This document shows positions 27,543 through 37,633 of a DNA stretch of 64,000 bases, piece by piece (the first letter of the stretch is position 1; every line of letters starts with the position of its first letter). The stretch is from Halopseudomonas salegens. Its GTDB lineage: Bacteria > Pseudomonadota > Gammaproteobacteria > Pseudomonadales > Pseudomonadaceae. The stretch lies in assembly GCF_900105655.1 (NCBI RefSeq), contig NZ_LT629787.1, positions 1,240,001 to 1,304,000 of the forward strand. Direction: 5' to 3'. The notes below the pieces were generated by a model that worked only from the letters and a program-made list of their open reading frames with translations, was not told where the DNA came from and searched no databases. Both the position numbers and the translations under genes were made by a program.

Positions 27543-29290
27543 GGTGATTCCTGCATCAGTTGGTATTCGTGACGAAATTTGCGGCGCAACAGCTCGCCGG
27601 GATTGTCGTCAATTTCGTCTAGCCAGCGTCGCTGCGCGGCCTGTTCGCGAGTATTCGTCCGAGGTTGGTGTTCGGTGCCTGGTTGCCTGTCATCTGCCTG
27701 CGAAGAGTCTTGAGCCTTGCCATTCTCCGCGGCCGTAGCGCTGGACTCAGAGGGGCTGGTTGCGGTCTCGTTCGGCAATGATCCGGCCGGTTCGGAATCC
27801 GCCGATAAATCCGCAGTGGACGGTTTTTCATCGTTCGCCTGGTCGCTGTCTTTAACCGTTTCCGAGGCTTGACCGGTGTCTTCATCCGTTTCACCCGGAT
27901 CAGTCGGGTTTTCCTGTTGGAGGTTTTCCAGATAGGCCTCAACCCGATTACGGTTATGTCGTGCTGCCTGATGGTCGGGCGCTCGGGTGAGCGCTTGCTC
28001 GAAGGCTTCGAGCGCGGCTGTATAGCGTCCCGCAAGGGCCAGCGAGGTCCCGTGGTTGAAATGATAATCCGGATTTTCCGGTGCTTCGGCAACCAATTGT
28101 GCCCAGGCATCAGCAGCCCGGGCATAATCATCAGCGGCATGCCAGGCCCAGGCGCGCCATGCCGGGTGCTCAAAGCGTTCAGCGGCGGCGGCAGGCTGCT
28201 CTCGCTCCAGCAGCTGCATGGCTTGTTGGTCTCGGCGTTGCCACAAATCTTGCCACCAACTGGCTGCAGCCGGAGCTGGCAGCCACAATACGGCGAGCAG
28301 AACGACCAGCAAGCCGCGGCGGGCCCCCAGCGCTGCTAGCGGTACCAGCAGAAGCAATAGCCAATGCCCCTGGTCCGCCAGGCTTCGTCTGGGGTCCGGC
28401 AGGCGCTCGCTGGACTGAAACAGGTCACCCAGCAGGTAATCGATATCCGTGTCATCCAGCGTCAGGCCATGATACCCGGCGCCATGGCGGCGAGCGATTG
28501 AGGCCAGGGCGGGCGCATCCAGGCGCGAGAGCATGATGCGGCCGTCGCTCTGCCGCATGAAACCACCGTCGGATACCGGAATCGGTGCACCTTCGGCACT
28601 GCCTACGCCAAGAATTACCAGGCGTGAACCAAGTTCACTGGCGTGCCGTTGCAGTTGCTCCTGTTGGGCTTCGGGCAGGCCGGCGGTGATCAGCAATACA
28701 TGCGAGCTGTCGGGCGGTAACTTGTCCAGTGACTCCCGTGCCAGCTCCAGCGCCAGGTCAAGACGCTGGCCGTCACGTGGCATGATTTCCGGGTGCAGGC
28801 TGTCGACCATGGCGCGCAGGGTTTGCGCATCAGTGGTCAACGGCGTGACCCGGTGGGCACTGCCGGCATAGACAACAAGGCCGAGCTGGCTGTCAGCATG
28901 CCGCTGGCTGATGTCATGAATCTTGCGTTGTGCCAACTGTAGCCGGTTGGGCAACAGGTCGTTGGCCAGCATCTGGCGAGATACATCCAGCACCATGACC
29001 AACGCTGATCGGTCATTCAGCAGAACCTGCTCGTCGGTTTCCCATGCCGGTCCACCGAGTATCAGGATTGCCAGGCTCCAGCCGAGGCCGAGCAGCCAGT
29101 AGCGTCCTTGACGCTGGCTGTTGGCTTGCTGCTCAAGCAGCCAGGGCTGCAAGCGGGCGCTGATCAGTCGCTGCCACTGTTGGCTGCTGCGACCGCGACG
29201 ATACAGTTGCCAAACCAGCCAGGCGCCGGGTAACCAGAGCAATAGCCACCAGGGTCTTAGCAAGGTCAGACCAAACAGGCTTTCAGGCAT
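27539..29290 (-). CDS. BatB-like VWA protein with TPR and acidic tail, metal site degenerate
   Basis: 583 residues from the ATG that overlaps the BatA stop. Order: two N-terminal helices, a VWA domain (about 94-290), two more helices (about 315-345), TPR-like repeats (about 380-455, DYHFNHGTSLALAGRYTAALEAFEQAL), then about 120 residues of Asp/Glu/Ser/Thr-rich sequence and a basic end. All three MIDAS elements look changed: DxSxS reads DVSRQ (102-106), the Thr motif reads RDGQRLDLAL, and the terminal Asp motif reads LLITAGLPE. Ligand binding through a metal is therefore unlikely, unlike in BatA. The TPR region suggests scaffolding. Confidence 0.9.
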   Translation of the reverse strand: MPESLFGLTLLRPWWLLLWLPGAWLVWQLYRRGRSSQQWQRLISARLQPWLLEQQANSQRQGRYWLLGLGWSLAILILGGPAWETDEQVLLNDRSALVMVLDVSRQMLANDLLPNRLQLAQRKIHDISQRHADSQLGLVVYAGSAHRVTPLTTDAQTLRAMVDSLHPEIMPRDGQRLDLALELARESLDKLPPDSSHVLLITAGLPEAQQEQLQRHASELGSRLVILGVGSAEGAPIPVSDGGFMRQSDGRIMLSRLDAPALASIARRHGAGYHGLTLDDTDIDYLLGDLFQSSERLPDPRRSLADQGHWLLLLLVPLAALGARRGLLVVLLAVLWLPAPAAASWWQDLWQRRDQQAMQLLEREQPAAAAERFEHPAWRAWAWHAADDYARAADAWAQLVAEAPENPDYHFNHGTSLALAGRYTAALEAFEQALTRAPDHQAARHNRNRVEAYLENLQQENPTDPGETDEDTGQASETVKDSDQANDEKPSTADLSADSEPAGSLPNETATSPSESSATAAENGKAQDSSQADDRQPGTEHQPRTNTREQAAQRRWLDEIDDNPGELLRRKFRHEYQLMQESP

Positions 29291-30275
29291 GCCTGACCTC
29301 CGCATGCAAACGTCGGGCAGCAAAGCCAAAACCGATCAGCAAAGCGGCCAACACGGGCCAGTGATAGAGTGGTCTGACACTGCGCATGGGGCGTGTTTGC
29401 TGGATCGCCGGTTCGAGTTGATCAATGCGTTGATAGATGGCCTGCAGGCTATCGCTATCTGCTGCGCGGAAATATTCACCGTCGGTCAGCAAGGCAATAT
29501 CCTGCAGAGTGGCTTCATCCAGATCAATCGATGGATCGGCACTGAAGCTGAACTGACCTTCCGGGTTGCTCGCTTGGGGATTGTCGGCGCCGACGCCGAT
29601 GGTAAATACGCGAATACCTTCGGCAGCAGCCAGGCGGGCGGCCTGAATCGGTGTCAGCTGTCCGGCGTTGTTGGCACCATCAGTGATCAGTAACAGCACC
29701 CGGTTCTGGTTGGGTTGATCCTGCAGGCGTTTGATTGCCAACCCCATGGCGTCACCGAGCGCGGTCTGGCGGCCAGCAAGGCCGATAAAGGACTCGTCCA
29801 GCCACTGCCGAAGCGTATCCAGGTCATGGGTCAGGGGCGACTGAACATAGGCCGCTGATGCAAACAGAATCAGGCCCATGCGATCCCCATTGCGGCGTTG
29901 AATGAAAGCGTCGAGTAGTGCCTTGAGCACTGTCAGCCTGTCGGCTTCTTCCCCGTTCAGTTGCATGTCACGGAATGCCATGCTGCCCGACAGATCCACC
30001 GCCAGCATGACGTCGCGACCACTGATAACCTGAGGCAAGGGTTCGCCGGGCAGTTCCGGGCGCATCAACGCAAGGACAAGCAAGGCCCAGATCAGAAGAT
30101 AGAGTTGCCGCAACGAATGACTGCCCGGGTTGCTGGCAGCGGGCAGGGTGTGCAGGCGTTGCAGGAAAGGTACCCGCAGGGCTGTTGCCGGTTGGCGTAT
30201 GGCCGGCATCAATTTGCGCAGCAGCCAGGGCAGCGGGAACAGCAAGAGGGCGAATGGCCAGGCAAACTCAACCAT
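29283..30275 (-). CDS. BatA-like VWA protein
   Basis: 330-residue inner-membrane protein. Two N-terminal helices, a VWA domain with an intact MIDAS (DLSGS at 94-98, the Thr in GRQTALGDAMG, LLLITDGANN) and a C-terminal helix (about 303-320). Overlaps its neighbours by eight bases on each side. With BatB it is expected to form a membrane complex served by the MoxR ATPase. Confidence 0.93.
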   Translation of the reverse strand: MVEFAWPFALLLFPLPWLLRKLMPAIRQPATALRVPFLQRLHTLPAASNPGSHSLRQLYLLIWALLVLALMRPELPGEPLPQVISGRDVMLAVDLSGSMAFRDMQLNGEEADRLTVLKALLDAFIQRRNGDRMGLILFASAAYVQSPLTHDLDTLRQWLDESFIGLAGRQTALGDAMGLAIKRLQDQPNQNRVLLLITDGANNAGQLTPIQAARLAAAEGIRVFTIGVGADNPQASNPEGQFSFSADPSIDLDEATLQDIALLTDGEYFRAADSDSLQAIYQRIDQLEPAIQQTRPMRSVRPLYHWPVLAALLIGFGFAARRLHAEVRHA

Positions 30276-30729
30276 GGGTATGCCTCAGCCAGCGGCGTAA
30301 TTCCTGCAACAGTAACTGACGTTGCAGCAGGTCAAGCTGCATGCCGGGCTGGTAATGGCCGTCAGCCAGCGGCTGCAACAAGTCGCGTTGCGCCTGGGGA
30401 CGGCGGGCGCACAGATAATCCAGCCAGTCATTGCCATGATAAAGCATGGCGGCATGATGTCCCTGTTGCTTGCAGGCGCGCTTGAGCACCAGGTTCAATT
30501 CCGTCAACCAGGGGCCGTCCGGCAGGTCGGGATCGACGTCTTCCAGCCAGCGTGCAGCCTGGCGTTGCCGTTGTTGCCGCCGGTAAATAAAGCCAATGCC
30601 GATGCTCAGCAGGAGCAACGTTGTCAGTACCGCGAGCAGTAGCAGCCACCAGCCGGGTGCCAGTGGCCAGAAAGCAATGGGCTCAGGCTGAATGGGGGGA
30701 ATCAGCGCTTGCTGTAAAGGGCTGCTCAT
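30268..30729 (-). CDS. DUF4381 family membrane protein
   Basis: 153-residue protein with one transmembrane helix (about 26-48, WWLLLLAVLTTLLLLSIGIGFIY) after a proline-rich start (PPIQPEPIAFWPLAPGWW), then a cytoplasmic helical domain with LNLVLKRACKQQGHHAAMLYHGNDWLDYL. This is the DUF4381 pattern seen between DUF58 and BatA genes. Start chosen at the ATG overlapping the DUF58 stop (ATGA). Function unknown; probably a membrane component of the MoxR/Bat complex. Confidence 0.87.
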   Translation of the reverse strand: MSSPLQQALIPPIQPEPIAFWPLAPGWWLLLLAVLTTLLLLSIGIGFIYRRQQRQRQAARWLEDVDPDLPDGPWLTELNLVLKRACKQQGHHAAMLYHGNDWLDYLCARRPQAQRDLLQPLADGHYQPGMQLDLLQRQLLLQELRRWLRHTHG

Positions 30730-31676
30730 GGGGCATGCCTCGGCAGCTGCCCGTTCAGCCACAGACTGAGTTGCGCCAACGCGGGCGTGCCGGTAATCAG
30801 TGGCAGCAGGTGGGCGTGTATACGGCTTGCGAGTTTCTGCCATTGTTGCTGCTGGGTGGCATAGTCGGCCTGATAGCGGTAGCGCACCCGGGCGTCACGA
30901 CTGTCGATCTGCAGTTGCTGGACTCCATCGGTAAAGTCCCAGATGCCGGCGGGCAGCTCGGCATCCAACGGATCACTTATTGGCAACAGGACAATTTCAT
31001 TGTGTGCCGCAAGCATGGCCAGCTGGCCTTGATCCAGGCGGTGGATGGCGCTGTGGTCGCACAGGATGAAGACAATGCTGCCCGGGCGCAGGATCTCTCG
31101 TGCGTGACGCAGAGCCAGGTTGACTGGCTCTGGACGCTGGTCAGGCAGCGTCTGTTCGCGGACACCGGACAATTGATGGTTGGCCTGATGCAGGTGTCGC
31201 AACAGATTGATCAAGGCATGACGGTTGCGACGCGGGCGGCTTTCGCGGCATTGAAGGTCATTGACTATCAGGCCGCCAATGCGATCGTTATTGGCCAAAG
31301 CAGACCAGCCAATAAGTGCAGCACATTCGGCGGCCAGCACCGACTTGAATTGCAGTTGACTGCCAAAGAAAAGCCGGCTGCTCTGTTCGCAGAGAACGAA
31401 AACCGGGCGCTCGCGCTCCTCGTTGAATACCTTGGTATGTACCGCACCGGTTCGCGCCGTCACCCGCCAATCAATGCTGCGCATATCATCGCCAGGCTGG
31501 TAGATGCGCACCCGGTCGAAATCAACCCCGCGACCACGCAAGCGGGCACGTTGCTTGCCATGCTGTCGGCCGCTGCGCTGCGGGCTGCCAAATAATCTCA
31601 GCTCGCGACAATGCAGGCGAGCTTCGAGCAAGTCGGTCAGGCTGACCAGTACTCCCGGCGCCGAAGATTCCTGCAT
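30726..31676 (-). CDS. DUF58 domain protein
   Basis: 316-residue cytosolic VWA-like protein of the DUF58 family. Diagnostic stretch GRGVDFDRVRIYQPGDDMRSIDWRVTARTG followed by HTKVFNEERERPVFVLCEQS. It commonly pairs with MoxR ATPases, which are thought to insert metal or remodel partner VWA proteins. The gene begins four bases after the MoxR stop. Confidence 0.93.
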   Translation of the reverse strand: MQESSAPGVLVSLTDLLEARLHCRELRLFGSPQRSGRQHGKQRARLRGRGVDFDRVRIYQPGDDMRSIDWRVTARTGAVHTKVFNEERERPVFVLCEQSSRLFFGSQLQFKSVLAAECAALIGWSALANNDRIGGLIVNDLQCRESRPRRNRHALINLLRHLHQANHQLSGVREQTLPDQRPEPVNLALRHAREILRPGSIVFILCDHSAIHRLDQGQLAMLAAHNEIVLLPISDPLDAELPAGIWDFTDGVQQLQIDSRDARVRYRYQADYATQQQQWQKLASRIHAHLLPLITGTPALAQLSLWLNGQLPRHAP

Positions 31677-31679
31677 GGC

Positions 31680-32639
31680 TCAGACCACCGCAACCGAATC
31701 CAGCAACAGAGTGATCGCCTGATCGCTGTCAATGCCGTTGGCTTCGGCCTCGAAACTGAGCAGCAAACGATGACGTAGAACATCGTGTACGACGGCCTGA
31801 ACGTCCTCCGGGCTGACGAAGTCGCGGCCAGCCAACCAGGCATGTGCCCTGGCGCAGCGATCCAGTGCGATGGTCGCACGGGGACTGGCCCCGAGTTCGA
31901 TCCATTCGGCCAGTTGCTCGTGATATTCCCCCGGGCGTCGAGTCGCCATGATCAGTTGGATCAGGTATTCCTCAACGGCGTCGGCCATATACAGCGCAAG
32001 CACTTCCTGGCGCGCAGCCAGAATCTCTTGCTGACTGACAGGTTGCTGGATTACCGGCTCCTGGCCCTGAGCTTCACCACGGGCAAAATGCAGGATCTGG
32101 CGTTCCAGGCCAGCATCGGGGAAGCCGATACGCGCGTGCATGAGAAAGCGATCAAGCTGCGCCTCCGGCAACGGGTAGGTGCCTTCCTGTTCGATCGGAT
32201 TCTGGGTTGCCATGACCATGAACAGCTCTGGCAAAGGGTAGGTGGCGCGACCGACACTGACTTGTTGTTCGGCCATGGATTCCAGCAGGGCGGACTGAAC
32301 CTTGGCTGGCGCGCGGTTGATTTCATCGGCCAGTACCAGGTGATTGAAAATCGGGCCCTGCTGGAAGCTGAAGCTGGCGGTTTCCGGTCGATATATCTCG
32401 GTACCCGTGATGTCCGCCGGCAGCAGGTCAGGGGTGAACTGGATGCGCTGGAATTCCGCTTCTATACCATTGGCCATGGCCCGTATCGCCTTGGTTTTGG
32501 CCAGCCCGGGCGCACCTTCAACCAACAGATGGCCACCTGCCAACAGGGTGATCAGCATGCGCTCGATCAGGTACTCCTGACCGAATATCTGCTGCTGGAT
32601 AAAGTCCTTGAGTTTGAGCAGGGCCTCGCGTTGGCTCAT
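31680..32639 (-). CDS. MoxR family AAA+ ATPase
   Basis: 319-residue AAA+ ATPase, first gene of the minus-strand moxR-DUF58-DUF4381-batA-batB-batD operon. Walker A EGAPGLAKTK (41-50), Walker B VLADEINRAPAKVQSALLE, sensor 1 VMATQNPIEQEGTYPLPEAQLDRF and a lid domain with GASPRATIALDRCARAHAWLAGR. Upstream lies a divergent promoter region shared with gdhB that contains a perfect palindrome. Acts as a chaperone-like remodeller of the VWA partners (inference from the family). Confidence 0.95.
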   Translation of the reverse strand: MSQREALLKLKDFIQQQIFGQEYLIERMLITLLAGGHLLVEGAPGLAKTKAIRAMANGIEAEFQRIQFTPDLLPADITGTEIYRPETASFSFQQGPIFNHLVLADEINRAPAKVQSALLESMAEQQVSVGRATYPLPELFMVMATQNPIEQEGTYPLPEAQLDRFLMHARIGFPDAGLERQILHFARGEAQGQEPVIQQPVSQQEILAARQEVLALYMADAVEEYLIQLIMATRRPGEYHEQLAEWIELGASPRATIALDRCARAHAWLAGRDFVSPEDVQAVVHDVLRHRLLLSFEAEANGIDSDQAITLLLDSVAVV

Positions 32640-32680
32640 GGCGGCCTTCCATTTCTATGATCGGATTGGCGTTTCACCTG

Positions 32681-32694
32681 ATGTCAGCTGACAT
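32681..32694. promoter_or_regulatory. 14-bp perfect palindrome between moxR and gdhB
   Basis: ATGTCAGCTGACAT, perfectly two-fold symmetric, in the 134-bp gap between the divergent moxR operon and gdhB. Size, symmetry and position fit an operator for a dimeric regulator. Which gene it controls, and by which protein, is unknown. Confidence 0.4.
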
Positions 32695-32773
32695 GCGTCA
32701 TCTTACTGATACTGGCGTGGTCTAGACTAACCCATGAGAATGATTTTGTCGGTGGTGTTTTCGAGGAGGTTTC

Positions 32774-35700
32774 ATGGCGCATATTATGGCCAGCAGCAAA
32801 GATGAATTCCTGCAACAGCTCAGTGACCGCCTACTGCCGCTGGTCAGCAGCGACCATCGGGCCACGCTGGAATGCTTTGCACGTCGGCTATTTGCCATTG
32901 TGCCCCTGGTTGAATTACAACAGCGTCAGGACACTGACCTGCTGGGTTGTACCCTTGCATTCTGGCGGTTCTATCAACATTTCAGCGGGTCGCAGGAGCA
33001 ACTGCGGGTATTCAACCCGGACACCCAGGAACATGGTTGGCAGTCGACGCACAGCATCATCCAGATTATCCATCCTGACAGCCCCTTTCTGGTTGATTCC
33101 GTGCGCATGGCGCTGAAGCATCATGGCCTGGCAATTCACAGCCTGCAAAATGCAGTGCTGCGCAGTCAGCGCGACGCCGGAGGCAATCTGCAACAGCTGT
33201 TTGCCAGTAATGACAGCCAGGGTTCTGCTGAATCGATCATGCATATCGAGGTTGACCGCTGTTCGCGAGCCGGTGAGTTGCAGGCAGTCAATGATCTGTT
33301 GCAGTCCGTGCTGGCCGAAGTGCGTGCGGCAGTAGGGGACTTCGCTGCCATGCGGGAACAGGTGGAGGCACGGATAAAGGCGTTGCAGCAACGCAGGAAA
33401 AGCTTCTTCCCGGTAGCCGAGCGCGAGGAAGTCGTCGCTTTTCTGCAATGGCTGCTGGATGACCATTTCACTTTTCTCGGTTACGAATGCTTTGCCATCA
33501 ATCAGGGGCTTCCCGACGGAAATCTGGGGCTGGATAATGGCCAGAGTCTGGGTGTTTTGTGTCAGGGGGCAATTGATGATCGCGTCGATGACATGCCCGA
33601 TACCGTTATCGAGTACTTGCGCAGCCCGCTGCTGTTGTCTTTTGCCAAGGCTTCGCAGATGAGTCGGATTCATCGCCCCGCATACCCTGACTACGTCTCC
33701 ATCCGCGAAGTGGATGCCAAGGGAACCGTGATTTGCGAGCACCGTTTCATGGGGCTGTATACGTCCAAGGTGTACAGCACCAATGTGGCCAGCATTCCCT
33801 GGTTGCGGCAGAAGGTGGAATGGGTCAAACAGGAAGCTGGTTTTGATCCCGGCGGACATCTGGGCAAGGAGCTGAATCAGGTATTGCAGGTACTGCCCCG
33901 TGACGACCTGTTTCAGATGAGTGCCCGCGAGTTGTGTGATACCGCAGTGAGCATCGTACAGATGCAGGAGCGGAGCCAGATCCGACTGTTTTTACGGCGC
34001 GGCAACTATGGACGCTTCTACTATTGCTTGGCCTACGTGCCGCGCGAACTTTACTCCACGGCGATTCGACAGAAGATCCAGCAGGTGCTGATGCGGCGCC
34101 TCCAAGCCAGTGAATGTGAATTCTGGACCTATTTCTCGGAATCCGTGCTGACGCGGACTCAATTTATTCTGCGGGTAGACCCGCAACAGGCGGTGGATGT
34201 GGATCACGACAAGATTGAGCAGGAAGCTGTTCAGGCCTGCAGCAGTTGGCAGGACGATTTCAGGATGCGTCTGCACGACCGGCTTGGAGAAGCTCCGGCC
34301 ATGCAGGTGCTGCAAGATTTTCCCGATGGCCCGCCGCCCGGTTACAGCGACCGTTTTACGCCGGCGAGTGGGGTGGTGGATGTCGAACACCTGCAGGCAC
34401 TGACCACCGAGCAGCCACTGGGAATGAGCTTTTATCAACCCTTGGCACAGAAGAGCGGGGTGCTGCACTGCAAGCTTTATCACCTGGGCGAGTCATTACC
34501 CCTGTCGGATGTATTGCCGATCCTGGAGAACCTCGGGTTGCGCGTGCTGGGTGAATACCCTTTCCAGTTCCGTCATCAGAATGGCGCCGAGTACTGGATT
34601 CACGATTTCGAGTTCACCTGCAGCGAAGCCCTGGATATTCAGGAGGTCAACCAGTTGTTCCGTGAGGCCTTCCTCGCTATCTGGAATCAGCAGGCCGAGA
34701 ATGACGGCTTCAATCGTCTGGTGTTGCATGCGCACATGCCCTGGCGGGAAGTGAGCCTGTTACGAGCCTATGCGCGGTATCTGAAACAGATCCGGCTCGG
34801 GTTCGAGCTGCCCTATATCGCCAATACCCTGAGCAATCATGCGACCATCGCGCATGAACTGGTGCGGTTGTTCAAGACCCGTTTCTACCTGGCGCGCAAG
34901 CTGGGCAATGACGATCTGGCGGATAAGCAGAACCGTCTGGAACAGGCGATCATCAGCGCCCTGGATGATGTCGCCGTACTCAACGAAGATCGTATCCTGC
35001 GGCGTTATCTGGACCTGATAAAAGCCACCCTGCGGACCAACTTCTACCAGGTGGATGCCAATGGCGATAGTCATGATTACCTGAGCTTCAAACTGGACCC
35101 GCAACAGATTCCGGATTTGCCGCTGCCGCGGCCGATGTATGAAATCTTTGTTTATTCGCCGCGTTTTGAAGGTGTCCATCTGCGTGGCGGCAAAGTGGCG
35201 CGCGGTGGCTTGCGCTGGTCTGACCGCGAAGAGGATTACCGTACCGAGGTGCTTGGTCTGGTCAAGGCACAACAGGTGAAGAACGCCGTTATTGTGCCGG
35301 TAGGTGCCAAGGGTGGTTTTGTACCCCGGCGCTTGCCGCAGGGCGGCAGCCGGGATGAGGTACAACAGGAAGCTATTGCCTGCTATCGCCTGTTCATTCG
35401 CGGCTTGCTGGATCTGGCGGACAATCTGGTCAATGGCGAGTTGGTACCACCGGACGGTGTGGTTCGGCACGATGATGATGACCCCTATCTGGTGGTGGCC
35501 GCAGACAAGGGCACCGCGACCTTCTCGGATATTGCCAACGAGATAGCGGCCAGTTACGACTTCTGGCTGGGTGATGCCTTCGCCTCGGGCGGCTCGGCCG
35601 GTTACGACCACAAGAAAATGGGCATCACAGCCCGTGGCGCCTGGGTGTCGGTACAGCGGCACTTCCGCGAGATCGGTATCAATGTGCAGAAAGACCCGGT

Positions 35701-37633
35701 CACTGTGGTCGGCATCGGCGATATGGCCGGTGATGTGTTCGGCAATGGTTTGCTGCAGTCGCGCAGCCTGAAACTGGTTGCCGCATTCAACCACCAGCAT
35801 ATCTTTATTGACCCTGATCCCGATCCGGAGACCAGCTATGCAGAGCGCGAACGCCTGTTTGCGCTGCCGCGTTCCAGTTGGGCGGATTACGACAGCACGC
35901 TTATTTCCCGTGGTGGCGGAATATTCGAACGCAGCCTGAAACAGATCAAGCTGAGCGCAGAAATGCAGAAGCTGCTGGCCACCAAAGCCACTGCGTTGAC
36001 ACCGGCAGATTTGATCAGCCTGTTACTTAAAGCACCCGTTGATCTGATCTGGAATGGTGGTATCGGCACTTATGTCAAAGGCGCGCAGGAGCAACATGCC
36101 GATGTCGGTGATAAAGCCAATGACAACCTGCGCATCAATGGCAGCGAGTTGCGCTGCAAGGTGATTGGGGAGGGCGGCAACCTGGGCATGACCCAGTTGG
36201 GACGTATCGAGTTCTGCCTCAAGGGCGGCCGAGCGAATACCGACTTTATCGACAATGCCGGTGGGGTTGATTGCTCGGACCATGAGGTCAACATCAAGAT
36301 CCTGCTCAACGAAGTGGTCGCCGAGCAGAACATGACGGGCAAGCAACGCAACAAATTACTGGTCGAGATGACCGATGAGGTTGCCGAGCTGGTGCTGGCC
36401 AACAATTACAAGCAGACGCAGGCGATCAGTCTCGCCCAGCGACAGGCGCTGCAGACCATGAGCGAGTATCGTCGCTTTATCAGTAACATGGAAAGCAGTG
36501 GCAAGCTGGATCGAGGGTTGGAATATATCGCCGATGATGAGCAGCTGTCCGAGCGCTCGGCGCTGGGCAAGGGGCTGACCCGCCCAGAGCTGTCGGTACT
36601 GGTGTCCTATGCCAAGGCGGATCTGAAGGAAACTCTGGGTAGTTCGGGCATTGCCGATGACGAGTACCTGACCGCAGAGTTGCATAGTGCATTCCCTCGG
36701 GTGCTGGGAAAGAAATTCGCCAGGGCGCTGGATAATCATCGCTTACGCAGTCAGATCATTGCTACCCAATTGGCCAATAATCTGGTCAATCATATGGGCA
36801 TTACCTTTCTGCGCCGTTTGGAGCAGTCTACTGGCGCCCCGGTTGGCGAAATTGCCAAGGCCTACGTGGTCGGTCGGGATGTGTTCGGCCTGATGGACAG
36901 TTTTGCGGCCATCGAGTCACTGGATTACCAGATACCCGCCGAGGTGCAGCTGGAATTGATGGATGATCTGATGCGCCTCGGCCGGCGGGCAACCCGCTGG
37001 TTTATCCGCAACCGGCGGACCGAACTGTCGCCTGCCCGGGAAGTCGCACATTTTGCCCCGCGCATCCGTGAATTGGCCAGCGACTTCGAGCGACGCCTTC
37101 AGGGCCCGGTACTCAGCCAGTGGCAGGACAAGGTCAAGCGCTATACCTCAGCCGGCGTGCCTGAGGAACTGGCGAGCAAAGTAGCCGCTACGGGCCAGTT
37201 CTATACCATGCTGGGGATTATCGAGGCAGCCGATGCCGTTGCCCAGCCGCCGGAACGGGTGGCTGAGGTATTCTTTGCCATTGCCAGTGAACTGCAGTTG
37301 CCCTGGTTTGCCCAGCAGGTCAACAATCTCCAGGTGGATAATCACTGGCAGGCGCTGGCGCGGGAAAGTTATCGGGATGATCTCGACTGGCAAACCCGTG
37401 CCATGGCGGTGTCTGCACTGCAAAGTGGCCAGTCGGAGCAGTCAGTCGAGGAGTTGGTGGCTGACTGGATAAGCCGTCAGGCCTTCATGGTACAGCGCTG
37501 GCAAGCTATGCTTACCGATCTGAAGAGTGCTGGCAGTGGCGACTACCCGATGGTTGCGGTAGCCATGCGCGAGTTACTCGATTTGGCGCAAAGTGCGCGA
37601 TTGTCTGTCGAGGCCAGTGAGTGCAGCAGCTGA
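32774..37633 (+). CDS. gdhB: NAD-specific glutamate dehydrogenase, 180-kDa class
   Basis: 1619-residue catabolic glutamate dehydrogenase (L-GDH180 type), matching the roughly 1620 residues of the Pseudomonas enzyme. Long N-terminal regulatory part, then a catalytic core with GGLRWSDREEDYRTEV, VPVGAKGGFV (about 842-851), TATFSD, SGGSAGYDHKKMGITARGAW, GIGDMAGDVFGNG and NGGIGTYVKG, and a helical C-terminal domain. It oxidises glutamate to 2-oxoglutarate and ammonia, feeding arginine and glutamate catabolism into the TCA cycle. AGGAGG precedes the ATG. Its end overlaps the small DUF2835 gene by 13 bases. Confidence 0.96.
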   Translation: MAHIMASSKDEFLQQLSDRLLPLVSSDHRATLECFARRLFAIVPLVELQQRQDTDLLGCTLAFWRFYQHFSGSQEQLRVFNPDTQEHGWQSTHSIIQIIHPDSPFLVDSVRMALKHHGLAIHSLQNAVLRSQRDAGGNLQQLFASNDSQGSAESIMHIEVDRCSRAGELQAVNDLLQSVLAEVRAAVGDFAAMREQVEARIKALQQRRKSFFPVAEREEVVAFLQWLLDDHFTFLGYECFAINQGLPDGNLGLDNGQSLGVLCQGAIDDRVDDMPDTVIEYLRSPLLLSFAKASQMSRIHRPAYPDYVSIREVDAKGTVICEHRFMGLYTSKVYSTNVASIPWLRQKVEWVKQEAGFDPGGHLGKELNQVLQVLPRDDLFQMSARELCDTAVSIVQMQERSQIRLFLRRGNYGRFYYCLAYVPRELYSTAIRQKIQQVLMRRLQASECEFWTYFSESVLTRTQFILRVDPQQAVDVDHDKIEQEAVQACSSWQDDFRMRLHDRLGEAPAMQVLQDFPDGPPPGYSDRFTPASGVVDVEHLQALTTEQPLGMSFYQPLAQKSGVLHCKLYHLGESLPLSDVLPILENLGLRVLGEYPFQFRHQNGAEYWIHDFEFTCSEALDIQEVNQLFREAFLAIWNQQAENDGFNRLVLHAHMPWREVSLLRAYARYLKQIRLGFELPYIANTLSNHATIAHELVRLFKTRFYLARKLGNDDLADKQNRLEQAIISALDDVAVLNEDRILRRYLDLIKATLRTNFYQVDANGDSHDYLSFKLDPQQIPDLPLPRPMYEIFVYSPRFEGVHLRGGKVARGGLRWSDREEDYRTEVLGLVKAQQVKNAVIVPVGAKGGFVPRRLPQGGSRDEVQQEAIACYRLFIRGLLDLADNLVNGELVPPDGVVRHDDDDPYLVVAADKGTATFSDIANEIAASYDFWLGDAFASGGSAGYDHKKMGITARGAWVSVQRHFREIGINVQKDPVTVVGIGDMAGDVFGNGLLQSRSLKLVAAFNHQHIFIDPDPDPETSYAERERLFALPRSSWADYDSTLISRGGGIFERSLKQIKLSAEMQKLLATKATALTPADLISLLLKAPVDLIWNGGIGTYVKGAQEQHADVGDKANDNLRINGSELRCKVIGEGGNLGMTQLGRIEFCLKGGRANTDFIDNAGGVDCSDHEVNIKILLNEVVAEQNMTGKQRNKLLVEMTDEVAELVLANNYKQTQAISLAQRQALQTMSEYRRFISNMESSGKLDRGLEYIADDEQLSERSALGKGLTRPELSVLVSYAKADLKETLGSSGIADDEYLTAELHSAFPRVLGKKFARALDNHRLRSQIIATQLANNLVNHMGITFLRRLEQSTGAPVGEIAKAYVVGRDVFGLMDSFAAIESLDYQIPAEVQLELMDDLMRLGRRATRWFIRNRRTELSPAREVAHFAPRIRELASDFERRLQGPVLSQWQDKVKRYTSAGVPEELASKVAATGQFYTMLGIIEAADAVAQPPERVAEVFFAIASELQLPWFAQQVNNLQVDNHWQALARESYRDDLDWQTRAMAVSALQSGQSEQSVEELVADWISRQAFMVQRWQAMLTDLKSAGSGDYPMVAVAMRELLDLAQSARLSVEASECSS

